In this document: positions 57,711-64,000 of the stretch, in pieces
Layout of the letters: every line of letters begins with the position of its first letter
How positions within the stretch are numbered: the first letter of the stretch is position 1
NCBI RefSeq assembly: GCF_030272615.1
Contig: NC_081414.1
Coordinates: 526,857,137-526,921,136, forward strand
Direction of reading: 5' to 3'
Source of the DNA: Cryptomeria japonica
Taxonomy: Eukaryota > Streptophyta > Pinopsida > Cupressales > Cupressaceae
DNA: 64,000 nucleotides
Program-made: the position numbers and the translations under genes
Notes under the pieces: generated by a model
What the model was told of the DNA's origin: nothing
Database searches by the model: none
Seen by the model: only the letters and a program-made list of their open reading frames with translations

Positions 57711-58690
57711 CCAAACATAACTTATAATTATAGAATGCGGTGTCAAGATACCAACACCAATATTTCCACCAAGGCTTCATAGAGTGAATGCCAATCTTGT
57801 GTAGCACCTAAACAAATTATACTTATGAACCATCTAAACTAATCTTTTGTAGCATATTATGAGTCCATCTACACTAATATTGTGTAGCATATTAAAGAAA
57901 CTAATGTGATTTCAGATGAGCCACCTAAACAAATAAAAACTTATTGCATGTTTTTAAGTTTTGCTTGATTAAGACTCCTTTATTCTTCTTCCACAACACC
58001 TGTCTTTTTGCACTCCCTATGCCTCACTAAAAATAAGTATTGATTGGCATAAATGCCTTCTATGCTACTCCTCCTCTCAACTTTTAAATTTCTTTTTAAT
58101 TGAAAAAATTTCATGTTGATTTAACTAAGGTGATAATTAGAGCAAGGTCTCATATGATACATATTTAAATACATAAAATCTAATTAAATTTATAAATGAA
58201 TGCATAAATTATAATTGAATTTGCTTCACAAGTTAGAACTCAATTTGGTTGTATATGATAAAATTATAACAAAGAATCCATACTTACTTACAACAAAAAT
58301 TAGACTTGCTATCTTATGCCTACAATGCATTACCAAATCACAAGTATGTGTAATAGGTGGATTCTCAATTAGCACAATTCATCTACCACATTGTCACTAT
58401 CTATCATCCTTTATTGGATGATACTCTCCCTCAACATGTCAAAGGGGCAAAATATTTTCCTACATTCACCTCCTATGAATACATATGACAACTAGTACAT
58501 AATTAAAATTATAATATTTGAATCAAGTAGGATGTCAACTTGCACATTAAATTTATCATAACAATTAAGGATTTTGAAATATATTTGTAGTGTTGGAAAT
58601 TGTACTCCTTTAATTATGAGTCTGATTTCACACTCTTTTTAGCTTTCTTTTTAGTTTGTCATTCTTCTAAGTATTTTAGGACCATTTCCT
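57711..58690. other. AT-rich spacer, nothing recognised
   Basis: A loose repeat of TTGTGTAGCA / CTTTTGTAGCATATT words occurs at 57796-57890. No convincing gene. Confidence 0.4.
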
Positions 58691-58806
58691 GCCTTGAATC
58701 AATCCTCAATTCAATGATATGAGTCATATCCTATTTCTTGCCTTGAATCAATCCTCAATTCAATGATATGAGTCATATCCTATTTCTTGCCTTGAATCAA
58801 TCCTCC
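58691..58806. repeat. 49-bp tandem repeat, 2.3 copies
   Basis: GCCTTGAATCAATCCTC begins at 58691, 58740 and 58789, an exact 49-bp period; the third copy is partial. Confidence 0.93.
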
Positions 58807-59439
58807 TCTTTGGGCCCTTACTTTAGTGTGCCCTTTTTCCTACATCATTCCAAGCTTATTTGGTGTTCTATTCTATTTTAAATTTCAAAGCACTTTATCT
58901 GCCACTTAAATTTTCTCAATCCTAATATAAATTCAAAATTTAATATTAGGGCCCTATTACCTCACTTCTCTTAAAATTTAGGCCTATTTTATCAAGATAC
59001 TATTCAAAAGTATGAAGCATCTTACACTTTTTGGCTAAAATTTCAGAAGATTAATATGTTGGCCTTAACATTTCCATAATTGGTTTCAAAATTGGGATAT
59101 GACCATTGTAACTTGACCCAAAAGTGAAAATACTTTGAGTGGCATAAATTTTGATTAATTTAACAAATTATTCATAAAATGAAGCTGCAAATAGTTCAAC
59201 ACGAAATAATATGTACCTCATACTTATTGTTCAATACATTTGCATATATATAGGAATTACATATCCTATATTATAGGAAACTACCTATAACAACTTCCTA
59301 AAGATGAAGTTTGCTTGAACAACTTATAATACACACACACACACACAAAAATAAATCACAATCAAATAACAAATCACCTATGGGAATGATGTGATATTCC
59401 CAACACCCCCATATTACATCATTCTCTAGAGAGGGATAT
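58807..59439. other. AT-rich spacer with short (CA)n
   Basis: A run of ACACAC lies at 59331-59347. No gene seen. Confidence 0.4.
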
Positions 59440-59830
59440 GCAAACTAAAAGTATTTTATGACTACATTCAATGGTTCATCATAAGGTACATGAGTAGGGA
59501 CATACACATCCACTCTTGACAAGAAATAGTGGAACTAGCCTCACTACACTTTTGGTGCTTTCATCCAAGGATAGGCACAAACACATCTATCCATGGAACC
59601 AAGGATGGGTACTAACACATCTATCCAAGGTCTTACATCAGTTTTGGATAGGGACAAACACATCTAACCAACATCAAGGTTATGAATAGGGACATACACT
59701 TTTTCTCACAACAATTATGATTGGGGACCCAGACACCTAACCAACTCATGTGACTAGGGACAAATATTTCTGATCACTTGTACCATCTTGTGAATGGGTA
59801 AAAACACATCCACACACAAACAATCAACAA
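59440..59830. repeat. Degenerate repeat of GGGACAAACACATCTA type
   Basis: Variants such as GGGACATACACATCCA, GGCACAAACACATCTA, GGTACTAACACATCTA and GGGACAAACACATCTA recur every 40-60 bp. Probably LTR or leader sequence of an unseen element. Confidence 0.55.
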
Positions 59831-60485
59831 TCATCATTTCACCATGGGTTTATGTTGAGAGTTCAGGAGAGTGTTTTAGCTATTAATTCTCATGATTCCG
59901 CCATGGGAGGGAACATAATTCACTTTAAGCCAGATAAACCCGATGATTTCAAGAAAGCATCGGTGGTTTGGAACTATTGTGCATTGAAGGTGGGGTGGCG
60001 AAGTTCATGAAAAACCTGAAGAGGGTGAAAATTAGGAAGGGTATATTCAATGGTTAATATGAAAATAAACAACTCAAAATGCAATAAAAACCATTATACC
60101 TTATTTATTTACCTTCTCCTTCGGATTGGGCCTTTGATGAAGCCAAAGATGTGCCCCTCCTTGACTTGATTGGATTGTCTCCTTGGTTGAATGTGATTGG
60201 ATCTCCCAAATGTACACAAAGTATGATGAAATGGATGAAGGATGGATGGATTGAGAATGGTATGGATAGGTAAGATGGAATTCCTAAAGGACTAAGTGAA
60301 GGATGAGTGGGAATTTTTCTACAGTTTGTGTGCTATGGATGATTTCTAAACTCAAATGGGTAGCATGAACTTGGATAACTCGGAGATGGAAAATGAAGGA
60401 ATGGGGTCTCCAATTTATAAAAGGGAAAGGAAGAAAATGAAGGGCTAGGATTGATGCAAGATGGAGGGTCAAGATGATGGTATGA
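59831..60485. other. Spacer, probably LTR-derived, no gene
   Basis: GATGGATGGAT-type words near 60230-60260. Frames are short and not protein-like. Confidence 0.35.
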
Positions 60486-61836
60486 TGAATCAATAAGGAT
60501 CTGAATAACTACTAAGAGGGGGGGGTGAATCAGTAGATAGAAAACTGACTAAACTTTCACCAAACTCAAAAATAACCTCACAAGTCAACTCAGAACTTAC
60601 TGGTTCAAACACTGAACTAGAAATTCCAATATCACTGTCAAGTATACCGGTTGACTGTCATAACATAATAACAGTCTAACAACTCTGAAACTCTCAAAAC
60701 CTTTTAACCAAAACATCCAAATACTTCTTTGACAAAAGTAAAAGCACATTTCAGATTACTATCGGTCATCATATCATATCTAAGTGGATTTAATAGTTAA
60801 GCAAATTAACCATAGAAAACATTCACCACTTGACACAATGATTTTGACGTGGAAACCCAAATGGGAAAAACCACGGTGGGGATGAATACCCACAAGTATT
60901 CTGAAGTTCGCCTTGTTAGGAGCCAATCCTGTTAAAGCTTTACAAAAAGTCCTGTTAGGGACCACCCGGTTAAGGGATGGACTATAATGCTCTATTAGAA
61001 GCAATACCCTGTTAGGAGTAACCTCGGTAGAGGATTTGAAATCCAAGCTAATGGATCACCTGGTTAGAGGATTTAGATAACACTAAGCCTATTAGAGCTT
61101 ACCCTGTTAAGGGATTTGACTGTTGTAATTGTTAGAGAGTAACAGGGGTTTGTTGATTTGGTGAATAACACTACTTTGCTTGATCAGATCCTTTTCATGC
61201 TCGTATCTACCTTCACACATACTGCAGATATACCTTCTGGTTCGGCAACCAATCACTCTTACATTCAACCAAAATTTCCAACAGTACAACAAAATAACTC
61301 ATTGACCTTAAAAGCAAAACAATAGGTGGGTAACACATTACAAACCTAAGATCTCATAGAGATTACAAACAAATCAGTTCACATATGACCATTAGATTAC
61401 ATAGCAATAATTGCACATCATTCAAGACAACCTCGACCGCTCCTTGATCATTGCTTCATCGATTCCTGTAACTCATCACATGGTTTCCACTTCATGCGAT
61501 GTACTCGCTCATTCCCAAGATAAAACCGTTATCTCTATGCACCAAAAACCATTTGAAACTCTTCACATACAACATGCATGCATGGCATAATCATTATTGT
61601 TCATTATTTGATCATAAACCAATACAGCTGATTCACCAAGCTCCATCTGTTAGGGTTTGATACATCAACAGGTAGGATTACCGATTGATCTCACTATTTC
61701 TCAAGTAATACTGGTTTCCTTTACTAGCTCACCTACCGGTTGCAAAACAACATCATAACAACATCATTACTGGTTATAATTGACATCAATGACAACATAA
61801 TAGTTCATCAATGTAACCTTCATGCAAATGCCAACA
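60486..61836 (-). repeat. 3' LTR of the right-hand copia element
   Basis: Begins TGTTGGCATTTGCATG on its own strand (61836). The outer end near 60486 is approximate. It contains the C-rich box (about 60517-60530), the module GTGGAAACCC...GGGAAAAACCACGGTGGGG (about 60850-60881) and GTTAGGAGCC / CCTGTTAAGG words shared with 25722-27245. Confidence 0.75.
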
Positions 61837-61850
61837 ATCTCCCCCTTTGG
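61837..61850 (-). other. Polypurine tract
   Basis: CCAAAGGGGGAGAT on the minus strand directly before the 3' LTR. Confidence 0.9.
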
Positions 61851-62202
61851 CATTGATGGCAATACAAGTATCAATACCCTTGATTGTGATGATTGTGTAT
61901 AGGAATCCTGGTTTACATTTTACCATGTTCTCTCCTTCAACTAAGTCTCCATGTCTTTAGCTGGTAACTTTCTATAGATCTTTTCTCTGTCAATCATACA
62001 ATTCTTCTCCCCATAATTATATAGTTCTTCTCCCCCTTTGACAATAATGCCAAAGTGAAATTAAAACATGCAGTGTCATACTTCACTTTTCTGCATCAAC
62101 AATCTGTAACTTGATGCTCCCCCTGTGGAATAACTCCACTCTACACCAATCATGCTTCAAGATTCTTCAATTAGCACTGGGACTAATGTATTTCACATCT
62201 GC

Positions 62203-62478
62203 TCAATTGACCTCATGTAGGGGCACAACCCCTAGCTGACTTCTAATATAATCAAAAGTATTCTTAGGTAGAGGTTTAGTAAAGATATATCCTAGCTTCT
62301 CCTTGGTAGATACATGTTCCAATACTACATCTTTACTCTGCACTTTCTCTCTTAAGAAATGATATTTCAGCTCAATATGCTTGGTTCTAGAATGCAATGC
62401 TGGGTTCTTTGAAATATTTATTGCACTGGTGTTATCACATAAAATCCTTATCGGTTCTGTGATCTTCAACTTGAATCT
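62203..62478 (-). pseudogene. Copia RNase H, C-terminal part
   Basis: Open frame with ITEPIRILCDNTSAINISKN, HSRTKHIELKYHFLREKV and IFTKPLPKNTFDYIRSQLGV, the end of the copia polyprotein, stopping at 62203. The first residues of the open frame come from the solo LTR that interrupts the gene at 62479, so this piece has no start of its own. About 350 bp of 3' untranslated internal sequence separate it from the polypurine tract. Confidence 0.85.
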
Positions 62479-63268
62479 TGTTAGGATTCCCAAAGATACT
62501 GAGAGGGGGGGGGTGAATCAATATCTAACCGGTTTGATAATTTTCTTAACTTAAAACATATAAAGCATATCAGTACTGTATACTGGTAAACAAAAAGTAA
62601 CGTAATAAACAGAGATTACATCAACCACATGAAAAGCACACCATAACACAGTGTTTTAACGAGGAAACCCAGTGTGGGAAAAACCTTGGTGGGATTTGTG
62701 ACCCACAATATTCACTTACTGGCCAATAAGAGAATATTACTGCTAAAATAGGGGCCTACACATGCAGGAAGGCCAAGTGCCTAGAGCTCACTTCTCAATT
62801 ACAAAATGGGAAGTCTCACTGACTTACAAAATGGATTATGCAAATTCAATGTCTTGTATTGCTTCAAAATAGCATCTACTATGCCAGATCCAGTACCGGT
62901 TTTAGCTCTGCTTCATACATAAACCCTTAACCTATAATTTGCATAATAGGTCTGCCTTATTTCGCCTATCTACTTTCTTCTAAAATGTTCTATAATGATC
63001 TCATACATATGTGAGTCATTTTACAACTTGCCAAGTCGGCTTATAATGATTTAACAATTAATTACAAAATATGTTATAAACAAAATTCTTGTCGACCTGG
63101 GTGCCGGTATACTTCCTTTCACTGTCGGTGTTCTATGTGCCGGTGTAGAGTTTGTCGTTACCGGTGCCGGTAAATTGTCCTGTCGGTGTCATAGGATTGC
63201 AAGGTTGCCATCAATGAAAAAACCTTCAATCACCTACAATATCTCATTGGAGTGTGCATTTGCCAACA
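62479..63268 (-). mobile_element. Solo LTR of the tandem-element family inside copia RNase H
   Basis: 790 bp, TGTTAGGATTCC to TTTGCCAACA on the plus strand, which is the reverse complement of the LTRs at 35275-45197, with all main segments in the same order. Flanks are AATCT (62474-62478) and AATCC (63269-63273), a 5-bp target duplication with one later change. The RNase H frame continues on both sides. Confidence 0.9.
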
Positions 63269-63273
63269 AATCC

Positions 63274-64000
63274 TTCCAGAATGTGTTTCATCTAGATTGC
63301 CTAGGTACAATTCATATACGCTGCAACATATTCAGCTTCAACAGTGGACTGTGATATACAGCTCTTCTTCTTGCTACTCCAAGATACAAGTCTTCCTCCA
63401 AGAAAGAATGCACCACCAGTTGTGCTCTTCCTACCATCAACATTACCTGCCTAGTTTGCATCGGTATAAACCTTCAAATCAAAGTTACCTGCATATGGAT
63501 ACCATAATCCATAGTCAATAGTACCTTTCAAATATCTAAATATCCTTTTGGTTGCTATCAAGTGTGTCTCTTTTGGATTCTTCTAAAATCTGGCAACTAA
63601 ACCAACTGCATGAGCAATATTCGGTCTGCTATGAAAAACATAATGTAGTTTCCCTATCATTGATCTGTACTCCTTTTCATCAACAAATGCAGCTTCAACC
63701 TCCTTACACAATTTACAATCTGTAACCATTCGTGTCCCAACTAGTTTACATTCGCTCATTCCAAATGTCTTCAATACCTCTTTCACATACTTAGACTGTG
63801 TGATAAAAATACCACTCTTCATCTGCTGAATTTGCAAACCTATGAAGAATTTTATCTCTCCTACTAGAGACATTTCAAATTTACTTTTTATCTCATTTGC
63901 AAATTCATTACTCATGTCATCATTGCCTCCAAATATGATATCATCTACAAACACTTCACTCACCAGTATCTTATCTCCTTCGGATTTGAGATATATATTG
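63274..64000 (-). pseudogene. Copia RT C-terminal part and RNase H N-terminal part
   Basis: The RT part (63963-63583) reads VFVDDIIFGGNDDMSNEF with both catalytic aspartates, then GEIKFFIGLQIQQMKSGIF, KYVKEVLKTFGMSECKL and YRSMIGKLHYV. RNase H begins with KETHLIATKRIF, RYLKGTIDYGLWYPYA, GRKSTTGGAFFLGG and SKKKSCISQSTVEAEYVAA, with stops between, to the solo LTR at 63268. The RT fingers/palm upstream lie beyond the window. Confidence 0.85.

Larger units (their letters stand above)
60486..64000 (-). mobile_element. Ty1/copia element, 3' part, running off the right edge
   Basis: From the right edge: RT (64000-63580), RNase H (63560-63274 and 62478-62203, split by a solo LTR), polypurine tract (61850-61837) and 3' LTR (61836-60486). 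The RT box is intact (FVDD), but stops occur. The 5' half lies outside the window. Confidence 0.82.

Overview
The window looks like plant nuclear DNA, most likely from a large retroelement-rich genome such as a conifer (an inference from the density of LTR elements, long AT-rich spacers and large LTRs; no single-copy gene confirms it). I see no intact ordinary gene, rRNA or tRNA. Nearly everything is LTR retrotransposon sequence, nested several layers deep, plus one disrupted gene of unknown function.

Layout. 1-1486 and 9585-10409 (minus) are two halves of one Ty3/gypsy gag, split by an 8.1 kb insertion (1491-9584). That insertion itself carries a 4.1 kb solo-LTR-like insertion in an (AT)n tract (4325-8422) and a GC-rich 34-bp tandem array. 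14581-23163 (minus) is a second, more complete Ty3/gypsy element of Athila/Tat type: tRNA-Asp-like PBS, gag, protease, RT, RNase H, integrase, then an extra ORF of about 700 codons downstream of integrase. 25289-46513 (plus) is a broken protein-coding locus cut into four pieces by a copia-type solo LTR (25722-27245), a pol-less gypsy-like element (28186-35057, minus) and a tandem copia-like element (35275-45197). 47694-54417 (minus) is a decayed Ty1/copia element. 54910-56304 is another LTR of the pol-less gypsy-like family with a nested LTR fragment. 56305-60485 holds tandem repeats and a LINE remnant. 60486-64000 (minus) is the 3' part of a second Ty1/copia element that runs off the right edge and carries a solo LTR inside its RNase H.

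The most interesting object is 35275-45197. It is LTR-internal-LTR-internal-LTR with three LTRs of about 780 bp, two tRNA-iMet primer sites, two polypurine tracts and a perfect 5-bp target duplication (GAATT) around the whole array. Both internal regions lack reverse transcriptase, RNase H, integrase and protease, but encode a gag-like protein with coiled coils and four zinc knuckles, followed by a long acidic/coiled-coil region I do not recognise. The family also left a solo LTR at 62479-63268. It looks like a protein-coding but non-autonomous LTR element family, which would have to be mobilised by a copia-type partner.

No element here looks able to move by itself: every pol region carries stops, frameshifts or altered catalytic residues, or lacks pol altogether. 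Boundaries quoted to the base were read from TG...CA termini and target duplications; the others are approximate. No identities or ages were calculated.
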